Assembly: GCF_042654245.1 (NCBI RefSeq) | Contig: NZ_JBHSGI010000034.1 | Coordinates: 310,001-374,000 of the forward strand | DNA length: 64,000 nt | Direction: 5' to 3' | DNA from: Seohaeicola_A nanhaiensis | GTDB lineage: Bacteria > Pseudomonadota > Alphaproteobacteria > Rhodobacterales > Rhodobacteraceae | Shown here: piece by piece, positions 18,118 through 26,979 of the stretch | How positions within the stretch are numbered: the stretch's first letter is position 1 | Layout of the letters: every line of letters begins with the position of its first letter | Notes under the pieces: generated by a model | The model's database searches: none | What the model was told of the DNA's origin: nothing | Seen by the model: the letters and a program-made list of their open reading frames with translations, nothing else | Position numbers and translations under genes: made by a program

Positions 18118-19299
18118 TTACCCCGGAAGTCCCAGCACGCGGCGCGAGACGATGCCCAGCATCACCTCCGACGTGCCGCCCTCGATGGAATTGGCCTTGG
18201 TGCGCAGCCAGTCGGCGGGGCGCGTCCCGTGCGGGCCGTCCCACTCCAGCGCGTCCGACCCGCCAGCCGCCATCATCAGCTCGTGCCGGTCCTTGTTCAG
18301 CTCGGTCCCGACGTATTTCAGCATGGCCGAGGCATCGCCGACCCCCTGCCCGCTTTCGGCCATGTCCTTGTAGCGTTCCAGCGTCAGCCCGATCGCCAGC
18401 GCGTCCACCTCGGCCTTGACCGCCGCCGCGCGCAAGCTGGCATCGGTCAGCCCGCCGGCTTCCTCGCTCAGCACCGCCCCCAGCGACCGCGCCCCGCTGC
18501 CGGTGGCCGAAATCATCGTGCGTTCATGCGTCAGCAGATATTTCGCCACGTCCCAGCCCCGGTTCACGGTGCCGACCACGCTCGAAATCCCCGGCGCGTG
18601 TTCCTTCGGCACCTCGACGTTGTCGAAGAACGTCTCGCAGAAGGGCGAGGCGCCGGAGATCAGCTTGATTGGCCGCGTGGTGACACCGGACGATGTCATG
18701 TCGAGCAGCAGGAAGGTGATCCCCAGGTGCTTCTTCGCCTCCCGGTCGGTGCGCACCAGCGCAAAGATCCAGTCGGCCTGATCGGCGTAAGAGGTCCAGA
18801 TTTTCTGCCCGTTGACCAGCCAGTGATCGCCCTTGTCCTCGCAGCGGGTCTGCACGCTGGCCAGATCGCTGCCCGCGCCCGGTTCGGAATAGCCCTGGCA
18901 CCAGCGGATCTCGCCCCGGCTGATGGGCGGCAGGAAATGCGCCTTCTGCTCGGGCGTGCCAAAGTGCAGCAGCGCCGGCCCCAGCATCCAGATGCCAAAG
19001 CTCTGCAGGGGCGAGCGCGCGTGGATCCGCGCCATTTCCTCGTGAAAGACCTTCTCCTGTTCGCGGCTGTATCCTGCGCCGCCGTATTCCTTCGGCCAGG
19101 TCGGCACCGTCAGACCGCGTGTGACGCAACGTTCCAGCCACAGCTTCTGGTCTTCGCTCTCGAAAACCCAGCGCTTTCCGCCCCAGCAGATGCTAGTCTC
19201 GGGGCCATCGGCGTCACGCATCGATTCCGGGCAGTTCGCCTCGAGCCAGTCGCGCAGCTCTGCGCGAAATCCGGCCAGGTCGTCGGTCTCCGGCGTCAT
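18118..19299 (-). CDS. Acyl-CoA dehydrogenase, large-subunit-like
   Basis: 393 residues with a complete acyl-CoA dehydrogenase layout. The FAD/substrate block reads CQGYSEPGAGSDLASVQTR followed by GQKIWTSYA, and the C-terminus holds SIEGGTSEVMLGIVSRRVLGLPG. The start at 19299 follows TGGGGGGAG; the frame stays open upstream to 19842 but lacks family sequence. It is the first gene of the minus-strand operon that ends with the APH-like kinase, diverging from the quinone oxidoreductase-like gene at 19435. The pairing with a shorter dehydrogenase resembles steroid or hydroxyacid side-chain dehydrogenases, so the substrate may be branched or modified. Confidence 0.9.
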   Translation of the reverse strand: MTPETDDLAGFRAELRDWLEANCPESMRDADGPETSICWGGKRWVFESEDQKLWLERCVTRGLTVPTWPKEYGGAGYSREQEKVFHEEMARIHARSPLQSFGIWMLGPALLHFGTPEQKAHFLPPISRGEIRWCQGYSEPGAGSDLASVQTRCEDKGDHWLVNGQKIWTSYADQADWIFALVRTDREAKKHLGITFLLLDMTSSGVTTRPIKLISGASPFCETFFDNVEVPKEHAPGISSVVGTVNRGWDVAKYLLTHERTMISATGSGARSLGAVLSEEAGGLTDASLRAAAVKAEVDALAIGLTLERYKDMAESGQGVGDASAMLKYVGTELNKDRHELMMAAGGSDALEWDGPHGTRPADWLRTKANSIEGGTSEVMLGIVSRRVLGLPG

Positions 19300-19434
19300 G
19301 TCTCCCCCCATGAACTTACTTTCCGCATCGCAGAATTGCATTTCGATTTCCGATTGACAACCGGCTTTTGCGACGACCAGATTGGCCCCTGTTCCGCCGC
19401 GCGCCAGCGCGCGCCGACATTTGGGAGAGATCAC

Positions 19435-20430
19435 ATGAAAGCCTTGCTCAGCACCGCCCCGGGCGGTCCCGAGACCCTGCAACTCACCGAGATGGAGGCG
19501 CCGAACCCAGGCCCCGGTCAGGTTCTGCTGCGCGTCCATGCCACCGGGGCCAACTTCCCCGACACGCTGATCATCCGCGACCTCTACCAGTTCAAGCCGC
19601 CCCGCCCCTTCGCCCCGGGCGGCGAGATGGCCGGCGAGGTGCAGGCGCTGGGCGAAGGCGTCACCAACGTCAAGGTCGGCGACCGCGTGGTCGCACTCAC
19701 CGGGCACGGCGGCTATGCGACCCACGCGCTGGCCGAGGCCAAGCGCCTGGTGCCGATCCCCGACGACATGCCCTACGAGGACGCCGCCTGCTTTTTCTTC
19801 ACCTACGGTACCTCGCACCACGCCCTGAAGGACCGCGCGCATCTCAAGGCGGGCGAGACGCTGCTGATCCTCGGCGCTGCCGGCGGTGTCGGTGTCGCCG
19901 CCATCGAGCTTGGCAAGGCCGCCGGCGCGCGCGTCATCGCCGCGGTGTCGTCACAGGACAAGGCGGATTTCTGCAAGGCCGCCGGCGCGGATGAAACGCT
20001 GATCTACCCGCGCGAGATGGATCGCGCCGCGCAAAAGACCTTCTCGGCCCAGATCAAGGAGATCGCAGGCCCGGATGGCGTGAATGTCGTCTATGACGCG
20101 GTCGGCGGCAATTATGCCGAACCGGCGGTGCGCTCGCTGGCCTGGGAAGGCCGGTTCCTCGTCGTCGGCTTCCCGGCCGGCATCCCCTCGATCCCGCTGA
20201 ACCTGACGCTGCTCAAGGGTTGCCAGATCGTCGGCGTCTTCTGGGGCGACTCGACCCGGCGCGATCCCAAGGGCCATGCCGAGAACGTCGCGGAACTGCT
20301 TGACATGTATGCCAAAGGCAAGATCAAGCCGCAGATCTCGGCCCGCTTTCCTCTGGACCGCGCCGCCGAGGCGCTGGAGATGCTCCAGGACCGCAAGGTC
20401 CTGGGCAAGGTCGTGATCACGATGGACTAG
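19435..20430 (+). CDS. NADPH:quinone oxidoreductase-family (zinc-independent MDR) protein
   Basis: 331 residues of the medium-chain dehydrogenase/reductase family, Qor-like branch without zinc ligands. The substrate-side block GANFPDTLIIRDLYQ and the cofactor motif LILGAAGGVGVAAIELGKAAG near residue 145 are clear. It would reduce quinones or enoyl-type substrates with NADPH in the cytoplasm. The ATG has GGGAGAGA upstream at 19423. A perfect TTGACA lies at 19354, though the -10 at 17-base spacing is poor. The stop overlaps the convergent histidine-phosphatase gene by four bases. Confidence 0.9.
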   Translation: MKALLSTAPGGPETLQLTEMEAPNPGPGQVLLRVHATGANFPDTLIIRDLYQFKPPRPFAPGGEMAGEVQALGEGVTNVKVGDRVVALTGHGGYATHALAEAKRLVPIPDDMPYEDAACFFFTYGTSHHALKDRAHLKAGETLLILGAAGGVGVAAIELGKAAGARVIAAVSSQDKADFCKAAGADETLIYPREMDRAAQKTFSAQIKEIAGPDGVNVVYDAVGGNYAEPAVRSLAWEGRFLVVGFPAGIPSIPLNLTLLKGCQIVGVFWGDSTRRDPKGHAENVAELLDMYAKGKIKPQISARFPLDRAAEALEMLQDRKVLGKVVITMD

Positions 20431-21083
20431 ACCAGATGCGCGCAGTCGTTGAAGCTCTTCGCCCACATGGTCTCGCCCCGGATCACGATCCGGGTGATCG
20501 AACCGTTCTCGGCGCCGTTGAAATGGAACGCCTGCGCGCCGCTGGCAATCGCCATTGCGGCCCCGATCACGCCGCCATGCACCACCACCGCGACCCGCTG
20601 GTCGGCATGGCGCGCGGCGATGTTCAGAAGCCCCCGGCGCACCCGCTCGTGCAGCGCCGCCGTCGTCTCGCCATTGGGGATATGGCCCCATTCCTGCTCG
20701 GCCAGCGCGCGCTTGATCTCCGGCGCACCCTCGTCCGACTTGATCCGGTACATCCCGTCGTCCCAGTCGCCCAGCCGCACCTCGCGCAGGTCGGCCTCGA
20801 CAATCGGCGTCAGCCCCAGATGGGCCGCCAGCGGCGCGGCTGTCTGATGCGTCCGGCGCAGCGTCGTCACGTAGATCGCTGCCAGCGGCTCATGGCGCAG
20901 CCGCTCGCCCACCCTGACCGCCTGTTCCTCGCCCTCGGGATGCAGCGCCGGATCGCCATGCCCGTCCACAAGCGGAAAGCGGTAATCATGCCGCGCGGCC
21001 TCGGTGCGGCCATGCCGGATCAAGAGCAGATCGGCCGCCCCGTCCGGCGGGGCATATTTCTTCTGATGGTATTCACGGGTCAT
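20427..21083 (-). CDS. Histidine phosphatase family protein
   Basis: 218 residues with the phosphoglycerate-mutase-like signature: LLLIRHGRTEAARH near residue 20 (catalytic RHG), LREVRLGDWDDG in the middle, and the second catalytic histidine in VVVHGGVIGAAM near residue 165. Unlike the paralogue at 14166-14816, both histidines are present. It could act on a small phosphomonoester; the substrate is not deducible. It is convergent with the oxidoreductase gene and divergent from an enoyl-CoA hydratase gene. Confidence 0.87.
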   Translation of the reverse strand: MTREYHQKKYAPPDGAADLLLIRHGRTEAARHDYRFPLVDGHGDPALHPEGEEQAVRVGERLRHEPLAAIYVTTLRRTHQTAAPLAAHLGLTPIVEADLREVRLGDWDDGMYRIKSDEGAPEIKRALAEQEWGHIPNGETTAALHERVRRGLLNIAARHADQRVAVVVHGGVIGAAMAIASGAQAFHFNGAENGSITRIVIRGETMWAKSFNDCAHLV

Positions 21084-21139
21084 GCGCGGTGGCCTTCTTC
21101 GGTTTTGCTGCCCATGCTCCTATCGGGAAAGGCCCTGAC

Positions 21140-21961
21140 ATGACAACACGTCACCTCGACATCGGCACGTCGCAGCTTCTGGCCAGCGTCACCGGCCATG
21201 TCGCCACGCTGGTGATGAACAATCCGGCCAAGCGCAACGCGCTCAGCGCCGATCTGGGCGCGGGCCTGGCCCGCGCGCTCGACCTCGCCGAGGCCGACCC
21301 CGACGTGCGCGTCGTCGTGCTGACCGGGGCAGAGGGCGCCTTCTGCGCGGGGGGCGACATCTCCACCATGGGCGACGCGCTGACCGGCGGCGCGCCCGAT
21401 GTCGACGCGATGGTCGCCCGCCTGCGCCGCTCGCAAGAGACGCTGTCGCTGCGGGTCTACGAATTTCCCAAACCGGTGATCGCCGCCCTGCCCGGCGCCG
21501 CCGCCGGCGCGGGCATGTCGCTGGCGCTGGCCTGCGACCTGCGCATCGCCGCCACCTCGGGCTTTCTCGCCCCGGCCTTCGGGGCCATCGCCGCCTCGGG
21601 CGATTTCGGCGGCAGCTGGTATCTGACGCAACTGGTCGGACCGGGCCGCGCGAAAGAAATCTACTTCTCCTCCCGCCGCATCGGCGCCGAGGAAGGTCTT
21701 GCGCTGGGGCTGTTCAACAAGATCACCCCGGATGTTGATTTTGCCGCTGCCACAGCGGCTTACGCCGAACAGTTCGCGCAGCAGGCGCCCATCGCCCTGC
21801 GCTGCATGAAGGAAAACATCAACCGTGCCGCCACCGCCGACCTGCGCAGCGCGCTGGCGGCCGAGGCGACGGGCATGATCCGCACCCTGCTCAGCGACGA
21901 CCACAAGGCCGCCGCCCAGGCCTTCTTCGAGAAACGCAAACCGAGCTTCAAAGGCTCGTGA
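21140..21961 (+). CDS. Enoyl-CoA hydratase/isomerase family protein
   Basis: 273 residues, crotonase superfamily. The segments MNNPAKRNALS, GAFCAGGDISTMG and VIAALPGAAAGAGMSLALACDLRIAA (oxyanion hole) are all in place. The second acidic site region reads ASGDFGGSWYLTQLVG, which retains Asp but not the two glutamates of a standard hydratase, so isomerase or another crotonase chemistry is possible. The start at 21140 follows GGGAAAGG. The stop is followed within 11 bases by the next gene, an MDR reductase. Confidence 0.87.
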   Translation: MTTRHLDIGTSQLLASVTGHVATLVMNNPAKRNALSADLGAGLARALDLAEADPDVRVVVLTGAEGAFCAGGDISTMGDALTGGAPDVDAMVARLRRSQETLSLRVYEFPKPVIAALPGAAAGAGMSLALACDLRIAATSGFLAPAFGAIAASGDFGGSWYLTQLVGPGRAKEIYFSSRRIGAEEGLALGLFNKITPDVDFAAATAAYAEQFAQQAPIALRCMKENINRAATADLRSALAAEATGMIRTLLSDDHKAAAQAFFEKRKPSFKGS

Positions 21962-21972
21962 AAGGAACCGGA

Positions 21973-22974
21973 ATGACCAACCGCCAGATCGTCGTTGCCG
22001 AACTCCCCAAGGGCGCGCTGACGCCAGACCACTTCACCCTCAGCGAAATCGCGATGCCCGAACCCGCCGAGGGCGAGGTTCTGCTGCGCACCATCCTGAT
22101 GTCGATCGACGCCGCCAACCGCAGCTGGCTGCAGGGCGCGACCTACCGCGATGCGGTCCACGCAGGCGATCCGATGCCCACCTACGCCATCTGCGAAGTC
22201 ATCGACAGCCGCAGCCCCCGCCTCGCCAAGGGCGATATCGTCGCCGCCGAGTCGAGCTGGTCGACCTATGTCACCCGCCCCGCGCACAAATGCCAGAAGA
22301 TGCCCGACGTGAAACCGCTGCAGCACCTGCTCTCGGTCTACGGCATCGCCGGCAAGACCGCCTTTCACGGCCTCATCACCGTCGGCCGCCCGGTCACCGG
22401 CGAAACCGTCCTTGTCTCTGCCGCCGCCGGATCGGTCGGCAGCCTTGTCGGCCAGATCGCCAAGGCGCTGGGCTGCCGCGTCGTCGGCATCGCGGGCGGC
22501 GCCGAGAAATGCGCCTGGGTCACCCGCGAACTCGGCTTCGACGCCTGCGTCGACTACCGCGAACCGGGCCTCGGCAAGGCCCTGCGCGCCGCCTGCCCCG
22601 ATGGCGTCGACGTCTATTTCGACAACGTCGGCGGCCCCGTGCTGGAAGCCGCGCTCTTCGCGATGAACACCCGTGGCCGCGTCGTCTGCTGCGGCGCGGT
22701 CAGCCAGTATGACTCGACCGCCCCCAGCGGCCCGCGCAACCTGCCCGGGCTGGTCGTGGTCAAGCGTCTGCGCATGGAAGGCTTCATCGTCATGGACTTC
22801 GCCCAGGACGACGCCAAGGCGGTCAGGGCCCTGCAGACCTGGGTCTCGAACGGCCAGATCAAGGTTTTCGAGGATGTGGTCGAAGGGCTGGAAAACGCGC
22901 CGGCGGCGCTGATTGGCCTGCTGGCCGGCGAAAACCGGGGCAAGCGCATGGTCCGCGTCGGCCCCGATCCGTAA
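21973..22974 (+). CDS. NADP-dependent alkenal/one reductase-like MDR protein
   Basis: 333 residues of the leukotriene B4 12-hydroxydehydrogenase / CurA-like branch of the MDR family. The nucleotide-binding motif VSAAAGSVGSLVGQIAKALGCRVVGIAGG near residue 145 and VDVYFDNVGGPVLEAAL near residue 220 are characteristic, and there are no zinc ligands. It would reduce a conjugated double bond with NADPH. ATG 21973 has AAAGGAACCGG just upstream; the GTG at 21958 overlaps the previous stop but lacks a ribosome site of its own. It is likely co-transcribed with the crotonase-family and MaoC genes. Confidence 0.88.
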   Translation: MTNRQIVVAELPKGALTPDHFTLSEIAMPEPAEGEVLLRTILMSIDAANRSWLQGATYRDAVHAGDPMPTYAICEVIDSRSPRLAKGDIVAAESSWSTYVTRPAHKCQKMPDVKPLQHLLSVYGIAGKTAFHGLITVGRPVTGETVLVSAAAGSVGSLVGQIAKALGCRVVGIAGGAEKCAWVTRELGFDACVDYREPGLGKALRAACPDGVDVYFDNVGGPVLEAALFAMNTRGRVVCCGAVSQYDSTAPSGPRNLPGLVVVKRLRMEGFIVMDFAQDDAKAVRALQTWVSNGQIKVFEDVVEGLENAPAALIGLLAGENRGKRMVRVGPDP

Positions 22975-22998
22975 CGCACCCAAACCCAGGAGAATATC

Positions 22999-23472
22999 AT
23001 GGCAGCCATAGACGACGCGCTCTCGGCGCTTCAATCCAGGATCGGCACCGAGGTCGGTGTCGCCAACTGGATCACCATCGACCAGAAGATGATCGACGCC
23101 TTTGCCGATGTGACCCACGACACCCAGTGGATCCACGTCGACCCGGAACGCGCCGCGCGCGAAACCCCCTTTGGCGGCTCCATCGCGCATGGCTTCCTGA
23201 CGCTCTCGCTCGGCAGCCGCTTTGCCTATGACTGCTTTCCGATGCTGCCGGGCCAGGTCATGGGCATCAATTACGGTTTCAACAAGCTGCGGTTCCTGTC
23301 GCCGGTCAAGGCCGGCGCGCGGGTGCGCGGCCGCTTCACCCTGCAGGAGGCAGTCAAGCGCAACGCGACCGACCTGTTGCGCAACAACCTGATGACCGTC
23401 GAGATCGAAGGACAGGAAACCCCCGCGCTGGTTGCCGAATGGCTGGGCCTCGCGGTCTTCGCGCCCAGCTGA
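22999..23472 (+). CDS. MaoC-family (R)-specific enoyl-CoA hydratase
   Basis: 157 residues, single hotdog fold. The hydratase-2 motif is present at residues 36-66: DVTHDTQWIHVDPE, then TPFGGSIAHGFL, containing the catalytic Asp/His pair. It hydrates trans-2-enoyl-CoA to (R)-3-hydroxyacyl-CoA, a link between beta-oxidation and polyester synthesis. AGGAGA lies upstream of the ATG and it follows the MDR reductase gene by 24 bases, suggesting one transcript. The (R)-hydroxyacyl product would fit the MFE-type SDR at 16041-16967, though that is on the other strand. Confidence 0.9.
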   Translation: MAAIDDALSALQSRIGTEVGVANWITIDQKMIDAFADVTHDTQWIHVDPERAARETPFGGSIAHGFLTLSLGSRFAYDCFPMLPGQVMGINYGFNKLRFLSPVKAGARVRGRFTLQEAVKRNATDLLRNNLMTVEIEGQETPALVAEWLGLAVFAPS

Positions 23473-23541
23473 CCGCCCGTCATTTTCTGGACAAAACCGG
23501 CGCCCGAGGCTAGAGCTTGGGCGCCGCCGGAGAGAAGATCG

Positions 23542-23628
23542 ATGTCCCCAACCCGCCGCCCCGTCTGTTGCATCGCATCCCTGCGTGTGCGCGGCCGGCG
23601 CGGCCTGCTGCAAAGCGGACACCGATGA
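23542..23628 (+). CDS. Putative 28-residue leader peptide overlapping the luxR-type start
   Basis: A 28-codon ORF starting at 23542 with a good ribosome site (GGAGAGAAG ending five bases before the ATG). Its TGA overlaps the ATG of the following regulator (CGATGAAC), so translation of the regulator is probably coupled to it. The peptide is very basic (eight Arg) and has an adjacent Cys-Cys pair at residues 9-10. I see no database-level family from memory. The regulator itself has no clear ribosome site, which is the main support that this ORF is translated. It could simply serve as a coupling cistron or as a sensing leader. Confidence 0.5.
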   Translation: MSPTRRPVCCIASLRVRGRRGLLQSGHR

Positions 23629-24380
23629 ACCTGCGCAATTATCTCCAGTTCCTCGCCAATGCGCCGACGCTGGAAGAGCTCTGGTCGGGGCATACCCAGA
23701 AGATGGGCGAATACGGGTTCGACCGGCTGATCTACGGCTTCACCCGCTTCCGCACGCAAAGCTCGCTGGGCGATCCTGAAGATTTCATCATCCTGTCCAA
23801 CCACAGCCCCGACTATGTCGAAGGTTTCGTGCACGGCGGGCTGTACGCCCATGCCCCGATGCTGCGCTGGGCGCTTGAAAACGAGGGCGCGGGCAGCTGG
23901 CGCCAGATCGCGCAGCGCTTCGACCGGGGCAACCTCTCGCCGGCCGAGCTGAAGGTGATCGAATTCAACCTGCGCATGAAGGTGACGGCGGGCTATACCA
24001 TCAGCTTCAAATCGGTCTCGGCCCGCTCCAAGGGCGCCATCTCGCTCGCCGCGCGCGCGGGCATGTTGCAGGACGAGGTCGACGCGATCTGGGAGGAACA
24101 CGGGCGCGACATCCACCTGATGAACAACATCGCCCATCTCAAGATCCTTACCCTGCCCTATTCCCCGCCCAACCGCGGCCTGACCCGCCGCCAGCGCGAG
24201 GCGCTGGAATGGGTTGGCGACGGCAAGACCACGCAGGACATCGCCATCCTGATGGGGCTGACGGCGGCGACGGTGGAAAAACACCTGCGCCTCGCCCGCG
24301 AATCGTTGTCGGTGGAAACCACGGCGCAGGCGGTTCTGAAGGCTTCGCTGCACAACCAGATGTTCGTTCTCGAAGCCTGA
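23625..24380 (+). CDS. LuxR-family transcriptional regulator with altered signal pocket
   Basis: 251 residues. An N-terminal autoinducer-binding-like domain (to about residue 165) is followed by a C-terminal LuxR helix-turn-helix: LTRRQREALEWVGDGKTTQDIAILMGLTAATVEKHL. In TraR-type proteins a conserved aspartate precedes a proline in the lactone pocket; here the aligned position reads HAPML, so the aspartate appears replaced. No luxI-type synthase gene is in the window, so it is a solo. The ATG lacks a clear ribosome site and overlaps the stop of a 28-codon upstream ORF. Likely targets are the flanking acyl-CoA genes or the amine oxidase downstream, which is inference. Confidence 0.85.
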   Translation: MNLRNYLQFLANAPTLEELWSGHTQKMGEYGFDRLIYGFTRFRTQSSLGDPEDFIILSNHSPDYVEGFVHGGLYAHAPMLRWALENEGAGSWRQIAQRFDRGNLSPAELKVIEFNLRMKVTAGYTISFKSVSARSKGAISLAARAGMLQDEVDAIWEEHGRDIHLMNNIAHLKILTLPYSPPNRGLTRRQREALEWVGDGKTTQDIAILMGLTAATVEKHLRLARESLSVETTAQAVLKASLHNQMFVLEA

Positions 24381-24824
24381 CATCCGTGTGCCAGGGGCCC
24401 CCTCCCAGCCTTTTCATTTCCATCAAATGACGCCGGGTAAGGAATCCATTACTTTCGCAATTGGCGGATTAATCGCAATATCGTGTTGTTCCGTGAGTGG
24501 TGGCTTTGGCCTGGGAACACCGGGAAAAGAACCTTGATATTACAAGGCTCTCTGACCTGTCCGGCCCGAACGCGTATTGATCCGCGTCAGGGCCGGAACC
24601 ATGACGCGGCCCGATCCATCCCCATTGCGATGGGCCGCCCAGTCAGCCGGAGCCGGGCGTCCCGCCCCGGTTCCGGCACGACATTTCACGGGCCGGGAAA
24701 TGCACCTTACAGCAAATGACGAATCCGCCAATTCCAGCGCCGCGCGGCACTGGTCCGCAAAATTCGCTTGGCGCAACGCGGCCCCGGGTTCACCCTGAGA
24801 CAAGCGACCAGAGGAGGCACGGGC
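24381..24824. other. Intergenic region, AT-rich start, no gene seen
   Basis: No coding sequence is supported. The first 170 bases are markedly AT-richer than the surroundings and contain short repeated CGCAAT words around 24450-24480, which could be regulator-binding sites for the neighbouring LuxR protein, but no clean palindrome is visible. The 3' part is GC-rich and ends with the GAGGAGG ribosome site of the amine oxidase gene. Confidence 0.45.
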
Positions 24825-26057
24825 ATGAGCGACGTGGATGTGGTGGTGGTCGGCGCCGGCGCGGCGGGCCTCGGCGCGGCCAAGGCACTGATCGCGGCGG
24901 GCCGCAGCGTCCGCGTTGTCGAGGCGATGAACCGGATCGGCGGGCGCGCCTGGACCACTTCCACCGACTTCGGCGTGCCCTTCGACATCGGCTGCGCCTG
25001 GCTGCACGCCGCCGACCGCAACCCCTTCTACCCCGAGGCGCAGGCCGCCGGCTGGACGCTGTTCCACCACGACATGGGACTCGACCACCTCTACTTCCGC
25101 GACCGCAGGGCTGAACCGCATGAACTGGCCGCCATCGCCGCCGCCGACGCCGAGCTGCAACGCCTGATCGAGGCGCATGACGGCACCAACGACCGGCTCT
25201 CCTCGCTGCTGGCCCAGGGCCACGCCCTGCGCGCGGCGGCCACCTTCTCGGGGCCGATGGACTTTGGCCAGGACGATGACGAGATCTCGGTCGCCGACTT
25301 CCGCGCGGCGGCGGATCTCGACCCCAACTATTTCACCCGCGAAGGGTTCGGCGCGCTGGTCGCGCTATTCGGGGCAAACGTCCCGGTGGACCTCGACACC
25401 CCGGTACAGGAAATCGACTGGTCCGGCCCTGGTGTCCGCGTCGAGACCGCGCGCGGCACCCTGCGCGCGCAGGCGGTGATCGTCACCGTCTCCACCGGCG
25501 TGCTCGCCTTCGAGGACATCCGCTTTCGCCCGCATCTGCCCGAGGCCCATGTCGAAGCCATCTTCGACCTGCCGATGGGCCTTTTGACCAAGATCCCGGT
25601 GGAAATCCGCGGCGAACGCCTCGGACTCGCGCCCTTCGACGACCTGCTGATCGAACGCCACGCCCGGCACGACGTGTTCTTCCTGTGCTTCCCCTTCGAC
25701 ACCGACCTGATGGTCGGCTTCGTCGGCGGCGATTTCGCCTGGGAGATCGAGGCGGCCGGCGAAGAGGCTGCCGTCGACTTTGTCACCGACCGCCTGGCCG
25801 ACATCTTCGGCAGCGGGCTGCGCGCCAAGGTCGGTCGCTCGCTGATGACCAATTGGGGCGGAGAGCGCCTGACCCGCGGCGCCTATGCCGCCGCCCGCCC
25901 CGGCAAGGCTGCCGCGCGCGCGACCCTCGCCCAGCCTGTGGGCGACCGCATCTGGTTCGCCGGCGAGGCACTGGGCGGCTCGCTGGTCCAGACCGCCGGC
26001 GGCGCCCGCCTCTCGGGCGAGGCGGCGGCGCGCGCGGTTCTGGCCCAACTTGGCTGA
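24825..26057 (+). CDS. Flavin-containing amine oxidase family protein
   Basis: 410 residues. The N-terminal FAD dinucleotide-binding motif VVVVGAGAAGLGAAKALIAAG and the RIGGRAWT motif that follows it are diagnostic of the MAO/polyamine oxidase family, and the C-terminal FAD-contact region reads IWFAGEALGGSLVQTAGGARLSGEAAA. No signal peptide is present, so it is cytoplasmic. It would oxidise a primary or secondary amine, with release of aldehyde and H2O2. GAGGAGG lies ten bases before the ATG. The upstream LuxR regulator is a plausible controller. The specific amine is unknown. Confidence 0.88.
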   Translation: MSDVDVVVVGAGAAGLGAAKALIAAGRSVRVVEAMNRIGGRAWTTSTDFGVPFDIGCAWLHAADRNPFYPEAQAAGWTLFHHDMGLDHLYFRDRRAEPHELAAIAAADAELQRLIEAHDGTNDRLSSLLAQGHALRAAATFSGPMDFGQDDDEISVADFRAAADLDPNYFTREGFGALVALFGANVPVDLDTPVQEIDWSGPGVRVETARGTLRAQAVIVTVSTGVLAFEDIRFRPHLPEAHVEAIFDLPMGLLTKIPVEIRGERLGLAPFDDLLIERHARHDVFFLCFPFDTDLMVGFVGGDFAWEIEAAGEEAAVDFVTDRLADIFGSGLRAKVGRSLMTNWGGERLTRGAYAAARPGKAAARATLAQPVGDRIWFAGEALGGSLVQTAGGARLSGEAAARAVLAQLG

Positions 26058-26324
26058 ACCGCCCGCCATTGGGCGCAGATGCGCTTCGTCCGCTGAGCCG
26101 AGCATGACCGGTAATTGACCCCGTGAAGATCAGACGGAAAGGCTCGGATGACTGCTTGGAGCCCTATCTCACCGATGCTTCGATCAGCTTGAAGCCGAAG
26201 ATCAAGCCTGCCAAGATGCTGCAAGCCCATATCTCATGGCAGGCAGATCCCGCATTTGAAGTCAATTCTCAAAAAGCTACTGAATTTACGGAAGAGAGAG
26301 ATTTCGAACGCTCACCGTTCGGGC

Positions 26325-26801
26325 ATGGCAGGTTCTTCATCTTCGGATGTCATTGATGTCAAAGTCGTCGGTTTCCCTCTGGTTCCTGACGACTTTCATC
26401 TTCAGCACGTAGGTAAGACCGCACAAGGCAACGGTTTCTGGATCACGCCCCAACTTTCAGTCGAAGACGGTGACACCCGCGATTTCGTTGCAGCGTATCT
26501 ATTTGACAAACTGGGGAACCTCATATCTTGCGAAGTGATGGATTTGGGTATGCGCAGGAAGTCCGCGGGGATATCGACTGACACGATTATCCAGGGATTA
26601 AGACGCAAGATTGACGCAAATGAAAATGGGGAAATCTGGGTGAAGCCGTTTTCAACCACGTTCTACGGACACACCTTTGGTTTGATTGTCCGCGAAACAG
26701 ACGAGCTTGAAGCGGGTTCCGGCGAAACCGTTGTTGATGCAATGCCGGGGTCGACCTTGATGTTCCATGGCCCATGGAGCCACTGCAACTACGACAGCTA
26801 A
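26325..26801 (+). CDS. Hypothetical protein in a low-GC patch
   Basis: 158 residues from ATG 26325; a TTG at 26256 would add 23 residues and neither start has a clear ribosome site. I do not recognise the family. It is soluble, has no signal peptide and contains no catalytic motif I know; the C-terminus reads MLFHGPW-like (GSTLMFHGPWSHCNYDS). Codon use has far more A/T at third positions than its neighbours, and flanking bases 26058-26324 and 26802-26910 look like degraded coding sequence, so a recent insertion between the amine oxidase and tsf is likely. Confidence 0.5.
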   Translation: MAGSSSSDVIDVKVVGFPLVPDDFHLQHVGKTAQGNGFWITPQLSVEDGDTRDFVAAYLFDKLGNLISCEVMDLGMRRKSAGISTDTIIQGLRRKIDANENGEIWVKPFSTTFYGHTFGLIVRETDELEAGSGETVVDAMPGSTLMFHGPWSHCNYDS

Positions 26802-26920
26802 AGGTAGTCGAAAGCCATTCGGTCGACGAAACGGCAGCTACGTTCGCATAGCCGACATTTATGACGGCATCCTTATTCCCATGCCCTGAAGCAATGCCCG
26901 CTTGCCGAGACTCACCCCCC

Positions 26921-26957
26921 CAAAACAAAAGGGGCGGCGACCTCTCGGCCCCGCCCC
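26921..26957 (-). terminator. Rho-independent terminator of rpsB-tsf
   Basis: On the minus strand the stem GGGGCGG (26957-26951) pairs with CCGCCCC (26937-26931), with additional TCG/CGA pairing inside the loop, and is followed by TTTTGTTTTG. It lies 23 bases after the tsf stop codon. Confidence 0.85.
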
Positions 26958-26979
26958 TCCGCAAACCTATTTAGCCGGC

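Noticed and set aside
15966..18419. Open frame of 817 codons on the plus strand over the SDR and acyl-CoA dehydrogenase genes
   Set aside because: Antisense shadow; the minus-strand genes have all catalytic motifs.
19354..19382. Promoter TTGACA with -10 CCAGAT for the quinone oxidoreductase gene
   Set aside because: The -35 is perfect but the -10 matches poorly at all usual spacings, so I do not list it as a feature.
26123..26356. 77-codon plus-strand ORF before the low-GC orphan gene
   Set aside because: No ribosome site, no family, and it overlaps the start of the orphan; probably decayed sequence.
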